Shown here: in pieces, positions 11,396 to 24,066 of the stretch | How positions within the stretch are numbered: the first letter of the stretch is position 1 | How the letters are laid out: each line of letters starts with the position of its first letter | Source of the DNA: Saccopteryx bilineata | Taxonomy: Eukaryota > Chordata > Mammalia > Chiroptera > Emballonuridae | Length of the DNA: 64,000 nucleotides | Assembly (NCBI RefSeq): GCF_036850765.1 | Contig: NC_089493.1 | Span: 218,920,744-218,984,743 of the forward strand | Reading direction: 5' to 3' | Translations under genes and position numbers: made by a program | The notes under the pieces: model-generated | Told to the model about the DNA's origin: nothing | The model's database searches: none | What the model saw: the letters and a program-made list of their open reading frames with translations, nothing else

Positions 11396-12799
11396 ATTTT
11401 TTTGAGTCATCTTTTTACTTTAGAACAGTTTTAGATTTCTTGAGAGATTATGAAGATGGTTCAAAAAATTTCATGTCAGGTACCTATATTTTCCTACTAA
11501 TAATTTCTTATGTTAGCATGATATATTTGTTATAATTAATGAGCCAATATTAATACATTATTATTAACAAAAATGCATACTTTATTCAGATTTCCACTTG
11601 CTGTTCTAGAATCTCACCCAGGACACCGCATTATACTATAGTGCAGTGGTTCTCAAAGTGTGTGCCCTAAAAGATTTCCAGATGTGCCCTATGGTATTCC
11701 AGAGAAATATGTTTCTGTTGGGGACCAAAAAACCAACAGGGTTTTTGGAGTTTAGATTTTTGGGGAACAGAGGTGTGGGGAATTGGCTGTAAGCTGACAG
11801 TCTGCCCAACCCTCCACCTTACTTGCCTGATTAGGTTGCAAAAGGCTGTTAAGCTGTGGTGCTGGATTGTTTACACTACTACCCCCATGTTCCCTGGAAA
11901 GACTGGAGGCAAGTTTCTTCTATCCTTTGTTTGGTGTAAAGTTAAGATGATATGTATGGTGGGAGTTTTCTGCACTCAAAATAATTAAGAGTAAACAGAG
12001 AAGAATTCTTCAATGTATTGATGAGGAAATGAGAGTTTGCCTTTCAAATATATGACCACACACTGAAGAAATTGCTAAGACACATCAGGCTCATGTTTCT
12101 CATAAACACAAGAATGAAAAAACTTAACAGATTTGCACTGGGACCTGCCGAATTTACTAAATCTTACTAAGACTGTACATCTCTATATAAAAAGATAACT
12201 TTTTTGTCATTTTTTAAATTTTTTAACCCCTTTTTTATGAATTGCAAAAAGCATAACTCAAAAAATGTAACAAAAATGTTTTTTAATGGCAGAATAAATT
12301 TAATTTTGTTGTATTTATTTCATTTAATTACCATAAAAGCATTTATGAACTTTATATTTTTTTCTTTAATATTTGACTTAATTATTATAACATATTTCTC
12401 AGAAATTTGTATATAGTGCACCACAATTATTTGTAGAATTTTAAATTCTCCCCGACTTCAAAAAGTTTGAGAACCACTGCTATAGTGTTTAGTCCCCATA
12501 TTGCCTTTCTTTTGGCTGACAGCTTCTCAGACTCCTATTTTTTGATCACTTTGATAGCTTTAATGAGGACTGGTTAGGTATTTTGTAGAATGTCCCTAAC
12601 TGAAAATTGTGTGATGTTTTCCTCATGATCAGACTGGTGTTGTGCACTTTGGGGAGGCAGATCAAAGAGGTAAAGTGCCAATTTTAATCACATTATATAA
12701 AAGTACACAATATTAACCTGAGTTGTTATTAAAATTAACTTCACTTACCTGGCTAACATTGTATGAGAATTCTACACAGTAAAATGACTATTTTCTCTG
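11396..12799 (-). mobile_element. Older L1M 3' region, antisense, interrupted by hAT
   Basis: Blocks 11396-11635 and 12488-12799 read as the reverse complement of an old L1M 3' UTR. They include 'ttcttgagagattatgaagatggttca', 'aatgagccaatattaatacattatt', 'acagcttctcagactcctat' and 'aaagtgccaattttaatcacat'. The hAT element at 11644-12479 splits it. Confidence 0.75.
11644..12479 (+). mobile_element. hAT (Charlie-like) deletion derivative with transposase tail
   Basis: The ends CAGTGGTTCTCAAA (11644) and TTTGAGAACCACTG (12466-12479) are perfect 14-bp inverted repeats. They are flanked by identical 8-bp duplications CTATAGTG at 11636-11643 and 12480-12487. In the plus frame, about 12002-12110 translates to a hAT C-terminal-like tail (Asp-Glu-Glu-Met-Arg-Val-Cys-Leu-Ser, then Gln-Ala-His-Val-Ser-His) with one stop inside. 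The rest of the transposase is missing, so the copy is non-autonomous. The surrounding L1 is continuous once the element is removed. Confidence 0.88.
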
Positions 12800-12814
12800 T
12801 TACTGTACTTTTTT

Positions 12815-13168
12815 TTTAGTTAAGTGAGAGGCAGGGAGGCAGAGACGGACTCCTGCATGTGCCCCAGGATACACCCTGCCATCCCCTGCCAGGTGATGCT
12901 CTGCCCCTGCGGCTGCTCCTCTGTTGCTCAGCAACCAAGCTATTTTAGTGCCTGAGGTGAAGCCATGGAGCCATCCTCAGCACCCAGGGACAACTTTGCT
13001 TGAACCATTTGAGCCATGACCATGGGAGGGAAAGAGAGAGAGAGAGAGATGGGGGGAAGGAGGAGAGAAGCTGATGGTCACTTCTCCTGTGTGCCCTATC
13101 TGGGAATCAAAGCTGGGACATCCACATGCTGGGCTGATGCTCTACAACTAAGCCAACTGACCAGGGCC
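12815..13168 (-). mobile_element. tRNA-derived bat SINE, long type, older variant
   Basis: On the minus strand it starts GGCCCTGGTCAGTTGG and has the 'gagaagtgaccatcag' body, 'catggctcaaatggttc', and a tail ending 'ctcacttaactaaaaa'. Flanking TTACTGTACTTTTTT at 12800 and 13169 is a clear target duplication. Confidence 0.92.
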
Positions 13169-14082
13169 TTACTGTACTTTTTTAAGAAAGAATTTACTGT
13201 GCACAGACCACACTTAAGAAGTGTAGATTTATGCTTCACATTTTTGAAGGTGAAGTATCTATATAAATTGTGTGGATTTCTTCTGCATTACAGATTTATC
13301 TATTTTTCCTATTATTTTTTGAATCATTTATTTATATGAGTATATTTATTTTATACTTTGTGTTATAATGCAATATTCATTTATTTACTAGTGTGCTCAA
13401 ATTGTCTCAGTTTGATCATTGGAGGCCGAAAGTTTATTTTGTGCATTTCTTGCCCCGATCCTAGAAATAACTGTTTCTCCTAGAATTCCTGGTTCCTTTT
13501 ATTGAAGGAATATTAGTAACTAAGATCTGGGTAGTAGGTATGCTCCTCATTAATGAGGTCTTTTTGCTTCTAGTTCCTTTTAGTTGACAAAGCAAAGAAA
13601 TACGTGTGTGTGCTAACCATATATACACATATCTATCAATATTTCTATGTGTAGCCATCTATATTTGTATTTAGTTGAATGTGAGTTCATATTGATGTCT
13701 GAAACTCTATTACTACATGGTTCATTTTAGTGTCTTACCCTGTTTATCTGTTATTTCCCACTACTATAGTAAGAAGTCTAGCTTCCCCCATCCACCTTCC
13801 ATTTATTTGTTCAGTTCCAGCATATGTGTATTGAGATATCAAAATTGTTAACACATAGCACCTTGAGAAATAACCTTATCAACTAGAGTCTAATGCTGAT
13901 GGATAGTTTCTTTCACCTTTAGTGTTATAGATGCTACTCATTTCCAAAATGAGGTTGTACACATTTGTAATACAGTTAGATCTTTTTGTTTATTCTGCAT
14001 TCCATCCCCTGATCTCTTAAACAATTTTAAATAATTGCATACATTAGGCTTAGTTCTTTGTATTATACATTCTGTGAGTTTT

Positions 14083-14426
14083 TTGTTTGTTTGTTTTTTA
14101 CAGAGACAGAGAGAGAGTCAGAGAGAGGGATAGACAGGGACAGACAGACAGGAATGGAGAGATGAGAAGCATCAATCATTAGTTTTTTGTTGCGCATTGC
14201 TATACCTTAGTTGTTTATTGATTGCTTTCTCATATGTGCTTTGACTGCGGGCCTTCAGCAGACCGAGTAACCCCTTGCTCAAGCCAGCGACCTTGGGTCC
14301 AAGCTGGTGAACTTTTGCTCAAACCAGATGAGCCCACGCTCAAGCTGGTGACCTTGGGGTCTCAAACCTGGGTCCTTGGCATCCCAGTCTGATGCTCTAT
14401 CCACTGTGCCACTGCCTGGTCAGGCG
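14083..14426 (-). mobile_element. tRNA-derived bat SINE, Rhin-1-like long type
   Basis: On the minus strand: GCCTGACCAGGCAGTGGCAC head, 'gtggatagagcatcag', the 'caccagcttgagcg' body, 'gagaaagcaatcaata', then CTGTCC units and a tail. Perfect 16-bp flanks ACATTCTGTGAGTTTT (14067-14082 and 14427-14442) define the insertion. Confidence 0.95.
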
Positions 14427-14824
14427 ACATTCTGTGAGTTTTGATAAATAAACAAGAGTGGTCAAAAGTTTATTGTTGTGAGTATAGAAAACAGAGTTTA
14501 TTCTTTTATTATTGTTTATAATTAATGTATTATTTTCTATATGAACACTGTAAATCTACTTTTGCCTTACCCTGTGTAGTGTCATATGGTCACCATTTTG
14601 TATCATACAAGAATCACTGTTTAAAAATCCACTGTGTTTCACCTCTATTTATTTCTCTCCTCCTCAAAATCTAATATCATTGATTTATTTTTACTAATTC
14701 TATAGTTTTGCTAGTCCAGAATTTCATATAATTAGAATCAGATTAGCTTTATCTATTTAGCAATATGTGTTTTAAATCCATCTAAGATCCATTTTTTTTG
14801 TGGTTTGATAGCTTATTTCTTTTT

Positions 14825-15210
14825 TTTTTTTTGTATTTTTCTGAAGCTGGAAACGGGGAGAGACAGTCAGACAGACTCCCGCATGCGCCCGACCAGGATC
14901 CACCCGGCACGCCCACCAGGGGCGATGCTCTGCCCACCAGGGGGTGATGCTCTGCCCCTCCGGGCATCGCTCTGCCCTGACCAGAGCCACTCTAGCACCT
15001 GGGGCAGAGGCCAAGGAGCCATCCCCAGCGCCCGGGCCATCTTTGCTCCAATGGAGCCTTGGCTGCGGGAGGGGAAGGGAGAGACAGAGAGGAAGGAGGG
15101 GGGGTGGAGAAGCAAATGGGCGCTTCTCCTATGTGCCCTGGCCGGGAATCAAACCCGGGTACCCCGCATGCCAGGTGGACGCTCGACCACTGAGCCAACC
15201 GGCCAGGGCC
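14825..15210 (-). mobile_element. tRNA-derived bat SINE, long type, young copy
   Basis: A near full-length minus-strand copy: GGCCCTGGCCGGTTGGCTCA head, GGTTTGATTCC at the B-box, 'gagaagcgcccatttgcttc', 'cagccaaggctcc', two 'ccctggtgggc' units, and a poly(A) tail (T run at 14819-14832). The flanks GATAGCTTATTTCTTTTT (14807 and 15211) are identical. Several long open frames here are SINE artefacts. Confidence 0.95.
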
Positions 15211-15734
15211 GATAGCTTATTTCTTTTTATCAATAAATAATATACCACTGTATTAATGAACCATAGTTTGTTTATGAATTCACCTATTGAAGGTTATCTT
15301 TGTTTATTCTAGTTTTTGGCATTATTAAATAAAGTTGCTATCAATGTTTCTGTGCAAAGTTTTGGTAGATGTAAATTTTCAAATCAGTTGGGCAAATATT
15401 TAAGATTATGATTGTTAGATTCTATAGTGAGCCTTTTTAGCTTTGTAAGAAAGTTCTAAACTGTCTTACAAAGTGGATTACTATTATGCATTCTCACCAG
15501 CAATCAATTAGAGTGTCTGTTGCTCCTCAGCAGCCATTGATATGGTCAAAAACATTTTTTAAATTTTAGTTTTAGGCATTCTAACTATCTCACTATTTGT
15601 AGAATTTTACTGTTTTAATTTTCAATACCCTAATCACAAATGATGTTGAACATATTTTTAATACGTTTATTTGTCATCTGCATTTCTTCTTCTTTAGTGA
15701 AATGTGTGTCTGTTTCAATCTTGAGCCCATTCTT

Positions 15735-16086
15735 CTTTTGAGAGTGAAAGGATGGGGAATAGAGAGATAGACTCCCACATGTGCCCTGACCGGGATCTAC
15801 CCAGCGACCCTCATCTGGGACTGATGCTCTGCCCATTTGAATCCATGCTTGCAACCAAGCTATTTCTAGCTCCTGAGGCAGATTTTCCACGGAGCCATCC
15901 TCAGTGCCCAGAACTGATATGCTGGAACCAATTGAGCCATGGCTGTGGGAAGGAAAGCGAGTGAGAAAGAAGAGGGGAGGGGTTAAGAAGCAGATGGTCG
16001 CTTCTCCTGTGTGCCCTACTGGGAATCAAACCCAGGACATCCACATGCCAGGCCAATGCTCTACCACTGCACCAAATGGCCAGGGC
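15735..16086 (-). mobile_element. tRNA-derived bat SINE, long type, older variant
   Basis: Minus strand: GCCCTGGCCATTTGGTGCAG head, GGTTTGATTCC B-box region, 'gagaagcgaccatctgcttc', 'ccatggctcaattggttcc', and a tail near 15735. The flanks TTGAGCCCATTCTT and TTGTGCCCATTTTT form an imperfect duplication. Confidence 0.9.
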
Positions 16087-16253
16087 ATTGTGCCCATTTT
16101 TTTAATAAAACTGTTTATTTTCTTGTTTTAAGAATTTTTGTTATATTTTGATTTTAAATACTTTATATGTTTTAAAAATATTGTCTCCTAATTTTTTATG
16201 TTTTGCTTGTCTTTTTATTTTCTTAATGACTTTTGCAGAGCAAAAGTTTTTTA

Positions 16254-16630
16254 TTTTTTTATTTTTATTATTGTTTTAATTAAGTGAGAGGTAGGGAGGC
16301 AGACAGACAAACTCCTGCATGTGCCCCAACCAGGATCAACTCAGTAAGCTCCCTACAAGACAATGTTCTGCTCATCTGGGGCCACTGCTCCATCTCTCAG
16401 CAACTGATCTATTTTAATGTCTGAGGTGAAGCAATGGAACTATCCTCAGCTTCTGAGGTCAACACACTTGAACCATGGCTGTTTGAGGGGAAGAGGGAAA
16501 GTGAAAGAATAAGAAGGGGGAAGGGTGGAAAAGCAGATGGTCACTTCTCCTGTGTGCCCTGATCAAGAATCAAACCCAGGAATTCCACATGCCAAGCTGA
16601 CACTCTGCCACTGAGCCAACCGGCTAGGGC
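16254..16630 (-). mobile_element. tRNA-derived bat SINE, long type, older variant
   Basis: Minus strand: GCCCTAGCCGGTTGGCTCAG head, GGTTTGATTCT B-box region, 'gagaagtgaccatctgc', a tail of 'ctcacttaattaaaaca' and a T-rich flank on the plus strand. The flanking 'gcaaaagtttt' and 'gcaatagtttt' are probable target duplications. Confidence 0.9.
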
Positions 16631-17345
16631 AATAGTTTTGAATTATAATAAAATCAAACATAATTTTTTTCTTTCATGGGTTACATTTTTGCTGTTACAG
16701 TTAAAAGTTTATGAAATAAGGTTACATATATTTTTCTATGTTGTAGACATTTTATAATTTGCATCTTAAATATAGCTCTATGGCTATTTTGAATTATTTT
16801 TTTGTGAAAAATTTAAGCTCTTCCTGTGTTTTGCTTGTTTATTTATTTATTCATTCTATTTGAACATTCAAATTTTTTCAGTACCATTTTTTGAAAATAT
16901 AATGCCTATTTAACTGAATTGCATTTGTTTCTTTGTCAAAGATTAGTTAACTATATTTGTATAGGTCTCTTTCTGGATCCTCTATTCTGTTTTTTGTGTC
17001 TATTTTTTGTCAATACTGTATTTCTGCATCATTGTAGCTTTTAGTAAGCCTGGAAATTGGTAGAGAGAGTCTTTGATCTTTGAAACTCAAGTATTTTGTT
17101 GATTAATATAGGTCTTTTATTTCCCATATAAAGTTTAGAATTAGTTTGTAGATATCTACACAATAACTCACTGGGATTTTGCTTGGGATTGTGTTGTCTT
17201 ATCTTTATATCCATGAACATGGACTGTCTTTCCATTTATTAAGTTTTTTTTTGCTTTCTTTAATCAACATTTTGTAGTTTTTCTCCTATAGATTTTGTTA
17301 TATTTTATTAGATTTATGCCTATTTTGTTTGTTCACTTATTTATT

Positions 17346-19955
17346 TATTGTTGCTAAAGTAATAATATTGTGATTTTAATTTTACATTTGAATTGTTAAT
17401 TGCTGCAAAAAGAAAACATTTAAAGATATACATATACATATACATATAAAATAATACATATCCATACTATATACTCACAGTATAATTAATGATTAATGGT
17501 CTGGAATTCAAATCAAATCTCTCTTTTCAGTTTTACCAAACAGTTAGATTTTGAGTACTTTGATGTTGTAGGCCTAGGATTACATTAATGAAAAAATTAA
17601 TAAACATCTCTAATTTTCCATTTATGTAGCTTTCCTGTCATATTATTTCTACTATATCACAGTCCTTAGAGGAGGCAAAGGGGTGAGTGAAATCATATTG
17701 GAGAATAATGTGTCTAGATGTAGGAATGTGGGGAGATAGGAACACCAGACTGAGGAACAGAGATATTACTCAATAACTGTTCTCTTTATTTCTGCTTCAT
17801 CTCTTTAAAAATATGTTAGTTGGAGATTAGAAAATAATAGAGTGGTTAAGAATAGAGATTTTGGATGTAAAGGGGAAAAACAAGAAAGATGCAACCAAAC
17901 TTGGCAAAGATTGGATGACATAGATAAGAAAAAGGGAACTGTCTGATAAGTCAAAGTTTTGAGCCTATTACTTGCCAAGATAATAAGGTCTTTTCTATCC
18001 ATATGTTATTTTTAGAGCTTTGTAGAGCACACAAATTGTTTTGCTCAGGAGGAAGTAGGAAATTGAGACTAAAACTTTGCAGACAAGTTGGTGCTATAGC
18101 TATAATATAGTTGTGAGTCAGATGTTACAGGTGATAATCAAGATTATGAAATAGGAAGTATAAAATAGTGTGTGTGTGTGTGTATGTGAGAGAGAGAGAG
18201 AGAGAGAAATGAATGAGTGAATGAATATAGGTGATTATTGAATATTAGGAACTACTTCCAATTAGATAATTTAATATTAAGATTAAACAACAATTAACTG
18301 AAAATTTACAATTGACAAAAATTTAAAAACAACAGTTGTTTTGGTATGATATAGCTACAATTTTCATCTTAGCATATTGTCTTTTTCTTCCTAATATAGG
18401 CAAATATAGACTAAGATGAGAAATATATAATGTCATATAAGCAAGATATTTCACAATGCAAAAGTAAAGAAATCAAAGGTATTTATAGTGAAATTCATTA
18501 AGTATATATAATGTAAAAAATTACTTAGTTAAATCAAGAACCCTGAAAATTTAGCAATGCAGTTTCTATTTATTATTTATTAAAGTACTTTTAAAATTGA
18601 AAGATTTCAAGTTGCTTGTGTTTCAGAAAATATGTTTTTGAATTAAACAGTTGACAAAACCTGCTTTAAAAAGTATTTGTTCATCTAAATGAAACACATG
18701 CTTAACCATTTCTCACTGTTATTCTGAAAAAAAAAGTTGTATCTGGACTAAAAATTTTTATTGCACTTGGCACTAGTGTGATATGAATTAATAAAATGGA
18801 TAAATAATCAACTCTTGAAACTCAAGTGTTACTGGACTAACAAAGATGTATAATGGTGGTGTTTTAAGTAGTCCCAATATCATTTTTCATGCTGATCTAT
18901 AGAAAATAATAAGATGGGTATTTATTTATGAATTGCTTTTAATTTGTAGTATCCTCTCTTCTTTATATTTTTCCTCCCACACCTATCATCTGAAGAGATT
19001 ATGGATTTATCTTGTGTCTGTCATTTTTCTTCACATGACTTAAAAATAATTAATTGCAGCACTCAGTAATAATTTATGATTTCTATTGACGTAATTAATG
19101 ATACACATCAATTTTCCTTCTTAATTGAAAGAGTCACTACAAACTTGTCATCAAATATGTTGAAAGAGCATGCTGTTGTAGTTCAATAACCTTTGAAAAT
19201 CTTAAGTGAAACTTTATAACATAACAAATTTCAAGAAATTAGTACTTCACAGGAAATAAAGTTATAAGCAACATGCTACAATTGTCAAGGAAGATATAGA
19301 AATTTAGTCAACTGTGTTAAGTAACTTGGGAATCAAGCTACAATTGGCCAGAAACTCAGGATGAACTATTTACAGTGTATAAAATTAAAATATTTTATTC
19401 AAAGAAAATGTTTAATATTTTGGTATCAGTAAATCTTACTAAACAGTGGTCAGATTAATTGAAAAGAAAGTGTATACTATGGTTATCCTGACATCCAAAT
19501 CTGAAAAAAATTAATTAAATTGACACATTGATCAACTTTGATTTTTAAAAATGTATGTTTCCGATAATCATTTCAAAGACTCAAGGTCTTCATTTTAATG
19601 TCCAAGATCGTTGAACAGCCAGATGACATACAGACATATTTGAAAGACAAAGTAAAAAAATCCCCAAAGAAATCTATCCTTATTAAGCTATGAAGAAAGA
19701 ATGAGAAGTATTCTAACTCATATAAAATATATTTTATTCATATTTGCTTCTTGTGCAGCTTCTTGGAATTTAATATTTAATTTGGCATTTAACAAAGCAA
19801 AACAAGAGTTAACTATTCCTTTATAGCCTGGCTAGGTAAAAGAAGAAACAGGACTCAATATATTACAACGTTTAAATTATAGTATTTTTTAAAAATGCAA
19901 CAGTGTGTGCCTCAAGTGTTGCAAACTTGATTTGAGCATTTTATGGTACTCCAGT
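17346..19955. other. Unique AT-rich sequence with a TG/GA microsatellite
   Basis: No exon or transposon was recognised. A (TG)n stretch followed by (AG)n and GAAT units lies at 18167-18225. Short frames such as 17805-18002 (minus) show no family features. Confidence 0.5.
18167..18225. repeat. Compound microsatellite (TG)n(AG)n(AATG)n
   Basis: TGTGTGTGTGTGTATGTG is followed directly by about 11 AG units and then GAATGAGT-type tetranucleotides. This is a compound simple repeat with no SINE head. Confidence 0.9.
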
Positions 19956-19959
19956 CAGC

Positions 19960-20230
19960 TGCCTATTAAAAGTGTGATCAGGTAGTTTAGACTGTGACTA
20001 GCTTTGTCAACAGAAGGAAAATGGAGGATTAGTCTCTATGGCAACAACAAAGTATCCCTGTTTGTAGACAGACAGATTCTGCTACATCTGAAACTGATTG
20101 ACAGGTCTATTCCTTTGCAACTGACCCATAGAAATTAGCAAGTAAAAGTTATTATATTGGGTTGTATTGAAGGGTTCTCAACATCTTAAAGTGCTCTTGT
20201 AAGTTTTTCTGCAGCATTTGCATGAGAAAC
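19960..20230. promoter_or_regulatory. Candidate noncoding regulatory element
   Basis: Non-repetitive sequence, less AT-rich than its surroundings. It carries TGATTGACAG at 20095-20104, which is the textbook PBX-PREP/MEIS composite site. GTCTCTATGGCAAC at 20032-20045 differs from the RFX X-box consensus at two positions. Motif matches are direct observations; activity and conservation are inference. Confidence 0.3.
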
Positions 20231-23200
20231 CTGGCAGGGATTGTTCTGAGGTTTATATCTATGGTTTGATAGATTCTTTGTGGGGGAGTATTGCTGGTGA
20301 GAATAACTTAATTTTCAGTTTTCTATATGACAGAATTGTTGGAGCATGGATTGAGTGGAAAACACACATCAAAGACCCAAAGCTGAATAATATGTCACAT
20401 TTAAAAATCCCAAGACCTTATAAGGATATTACAAATGAATATATTTTTGAAACTGCTTTCAAGAAAAAAAATTACCAAAATAAAATAGAAATAATTGTTG
20501 CTGGAATAATGACATGATTTGCATTTTTAAGATTATTACAAGAAAGACTATTCAATTTTTAAAGCAGTTCTCAAACTTACTGTTTAAAACAGCAAGAATC
20601 ATATTTATTATTGCAAAGAATATATTTCTGTTTAGCTCCCAACATTTCTAATAAAGTAAAACAATTGTCACAAAACAAAATGTATTTGCCTTTAAGATAA
20701 TTGTAGAACTATAGTTTAGCTCATATGTGCTTTGCTTTTAGAAGTAAAAAATTAATTTTCTTGCTGCAGCTTTGTTATCTTGAATTTTGACCATTCTAAA
20801 TGCATGTTTTAAATATATCCTTTTATCTTTTTTAAAATGGGTAATCTTATATCTGTTGCATGTAATTTTACATATTTATTATTTCATATATTAATTGTAA
20901 ATGCACATATTTAAAAAGAAATACAATCAGCAGAGAGAATATCAAGTAAATACTCAGTATTTTAAATTTCTTTTAAACATACATATTTTTTGAACTGAAA
21001 GCACTAAACATCTTTGACTATATTATTGATTTCTTGGGAATTATTCCCTGTAAAACATCTTTTCTTTGTTTCATATATGCCTAACGTAATTACTTTTAAG
21101 AAAGAAAACCAAAATGAATACAAAACAAAACAAAAACCTATTGTGAAAAGTGAAGCAGGTCAAAAGAGAAGGTGAGTTATAGTTACTTTTGGCTGCTAAA
21201 ATGGGAAGCAAAGTTGGTTAAATTTGAACATATTTATCCTGATACCTTTTTCTTTTGAATATGAATCAAAAGGAAAACTAGGAAGAACAGTTCTTATTTT
21301 TAAAGAGTTATTTTAGATAATATGCTATTATTTTAAAAGAGGTGGCATCAATAAGATCTTAGTTTCAATGTTTTGAGTTCCAGCCTACGATGACGGAACA
21401 AGATCTAACTGAATGGATGGACTGGCCTTTCTCAACTAAGAACATCTCAACACACTTAGATTTATCAATAGTATTGCAATATTTGATCTTTTCCATCTGT
21501 TGTTTTAATGGTATAGTAAATTCCATATCTTTGGGAATTTATCTCATATTGCAAATACAAATAAGTGTATTAAAGGACCACTTTAGTTTTAGCAAGAGAA
21601 TTAATTTTTTGGAAAAATTAAACATTTCAATACAATCCTTATATGTAACTTAGGATGACTTGATTGCTCTGCTCATTGCAGATTTTCAGAAAATTTCTAA
21701 TTTCTCTAAGTTTCTTATATCCTTACATTATTCCTGGATAGTAAAATTGCTTGGTGCTATGTTAACTCTTTATCTATGTTAGTACTAGTTCTGGATTGTT
21801 AAAGAGGACTTTGCATGTCGTATTAAGGTGATCAAACCAGAGATTTTGATTTTAGGACTGTTGACAGCTGAGACAGTATTGCCAGTTAGCAGCTAATTAT
21901 TATTTTCAGGAAGAGAAAACATTTATGTTTCTTTTCTTACCTTCTTTTAATAAACACAGAGAGGTTTCATTATCTTTAATTGAATTTATGAACAAAATAA
22001 ACAAACAACAATAACAAAAAAGAGAAGTTTCATTTCAAAGCTTGTTTAAAAGTAAAGCAGATACTACACACGGATAGAATGCTCAAGTAGTAAAATTCTT
22101 AAAGAAACTTGAGTTATAAAAATTTCATCCTCAAAACATTTTAATGTAATTGTGATCATTTTAATCTCCATTTAAAATTTTGTGTAATTTTAATTAGAAA
22201 AAATTGTATTGTAAATCATTCTTTCTCTGTAAAATATGGATTTACTTAAGTTACCCATATAAATTATATTGCTGTTAATTTGTATGTTTTTGTGCTTTGA
22301 GATTAAACACCTTATTTCCAAAGTTCTTCAGGTCTGCATGCTACCATAATTCTGTTAAAATAATGTACTCTTCAAATGAGCAATCCTAATTCTTAGGCAT
22401 GTCCTATGTTTTCTAGTTTGCATATCAATTTGATATGGAATGTATAATAGTATACATTTAAGAAATTTGATATATCCAACTTAATGCTATTTTTAATCCA
22501 TTACTTAGCATTTCTGTAATATCATAACCAAAAATAGATGATTTTTAAAAAAAATTGAAGTCATTTCTCTTAAGACTTGTGGTACATATTAAAAACAGTT
22601 TAAATCATTTATCTTTAAAAGTTAATTACAAACTTGATTTTCTCTTAAAATGTGTCTTCAGTGTTATGGTGCTCACTTATATATGCATCTCATTTAAAAA
22701 TCACAGAATTATCAAAATTAAGGCTGGAAGCGAGTTTAGCTTAGTGGTATCATTAAAATATCCTGTCAGTTACCTTTATTTAATTCAGACAAAAACAATT
22801 TTTATTTTACATGATCATTTTTGGTTTTGTATAAAAATTGCTGGCACCCATTCTTAAAGTTTTGCTGAAGAATCTACATTATAATTTTTACAAAGAATAG
22901 TGTAAGAAACAAAAGATTCTGAATCTGATGAGACAAGGTGGGCTTTCATCTTCAAAGGATTCAACATTACAGCAAATTGGGTTGACTGATCATTTTGCCT
23001 ACAGATTGCAGACCAGTTAGATTGGGACGCACTTGGCTGTAGGATGTCTGCCTTTTCAAGTTTTCCTGAAAGCAGAACTGGTAGCTTGTGATGTTCATTC
23101 TGTGCCATCAGAATACATACGTGGGCTGTGGTATTCCCATTCCACAACTGCTATGAGACATGAGGGAAAACACTTCTTCCCTTTGAATATTGTAGTGATT

Positions 23201-23718
23201 AAAGTGCTTTTAAAGAAAGAAGACTAAAATTTGAAACCAGGCATGTAAGATAGCTTTAAATTATGTAATTCACACTTATGCCAGATGCTGCTAGAGGAAT
23301 TGCTTGGTTTCTCATTAACATGGAGCAAGCAGTCCCTTTAGACTTCACACATAGTGGCCACTCACAAGCACATCCACATTCATGCAAATGCTAGGAACGA
23401 ACAACTACATGCATTCATCTGTACAAGTTCCGACAGAGAAAATTCAAGAAAACAATCCATTTTAAGAAGATGAGCTGCTGTTGAAAAGCTGTCATACTTT
23501 TTCAGGCCTTGATGTGCTTGGAATGAATGTTCTTAATGAACTTGGCTAATTGTTTTGTGATGTCATTTCTGAGTTTATTCAAAATCCATTTAGAAAGACA
23601 TTGCTTATACATAGATAAAATTAAGAACTTTCATGTGAATGTGATGATGATAAAACATTAATTTCTGTTACCAACAGCTTTTGTGTACAGAATGCTTACA
23701 TTTATAAAACCACTGCTT
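20231..23718. other. Unique AT-rich sequence, no repeats recognised
   Basis: There are open frames of 99, 87, 100 and 97 codons (20218-20517 +, 21390-21653 +, 22555-22857 +, 22854-23147 -). None has recognisable domains, Kozak context worth noting or neighbouring exons. The stretch 22860-23230 is a little richer in GC and could be conserved noncoding DNA. I found no RNA gene. Confidence 0.45.
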
Positions 23719-24066
23719 AGCCTGACCAGGCGGTGGCGCAGTGGATAGATCGTCGGACTGGGTTGCAGAGGACCCAGGTTCGAGACCTCGAGATCGCCAG
23801 CTTGAGCACAGGCTCATCTGGCTTGAGCAAGAAAAAAAAAAAGCTCACCAGCTTGGACCCAAGGGAGCTGGCTTGAGCAATGGGTTACTCGGTCTGCTGA
23901 AGGCCCGCCATCAAGGCACATATGAGAAAGCAATCAATAAACAACTAAGGTGTCGTAACGAAAAACTGATTGATGCTTCTCATCTCTCTCTGTTCCTGTC
24001 TGTCCCTATCTATCCCTCTCTCTGACTCTCTCTCTCTGTCCCTGTAAAAAAAAACCCAAAACAAAA
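23719..24066 (+). mobile_element. tRNA-derived bat SINE, Rhin-1-like long type
   Basis: GCCTGACCAGGCGGTGGCGC head, A-box-like 'gcgcagtggata', B-box GGTTCGAGACC, 'cgccagcttgagca', 'gagaaagcaatcaataaac', then CTGTCC/CTCTCT units and an A-rich tail. Flanking CACTGCTT at 23711 and 24069 is a short target duplication. Confidence 0.95.

Larger units (their letters stand above)
13184..17345 (-). mobile_element. Long antisense L1M block, broken by SINEs
   Basis: Segments 13184-14066, 14443-14806, 15229-15734, 16087-16253 and 16631-17345 read as old L1 3' UTR and ORF2 3' sequence in reverse complement. Recognisable strings include 'atttatttatatgagtat', 'cagcagccattgatatggtc', 'ttctggatcctctattctgtt', 'cattgtagcttttagtaagcctggaaattgg' and 'atatccatgaacatgg'. 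Several kilobases in one orientation suggest one or a few old L1 insertions. Exact breakpoints are not resolved. Confidence 0.7.

Noticed and set aside
14805..15215. A 136-codon open frame on the plus strand
   Set aside because: It lies almost wholly inside the antisense SINE at 14825-15210. Similar frames recur in the SINE copies at 24658, 48572 and 53244, so they follow from SINE composition and are not genes.
20218..20517. A 99-codon frame as a small protein gene
   Set aside because: No recognisable domain, no neighbouring exons, and a composition expected from AT-rich sequence. The start overlaps a candidate regulatory stretch.
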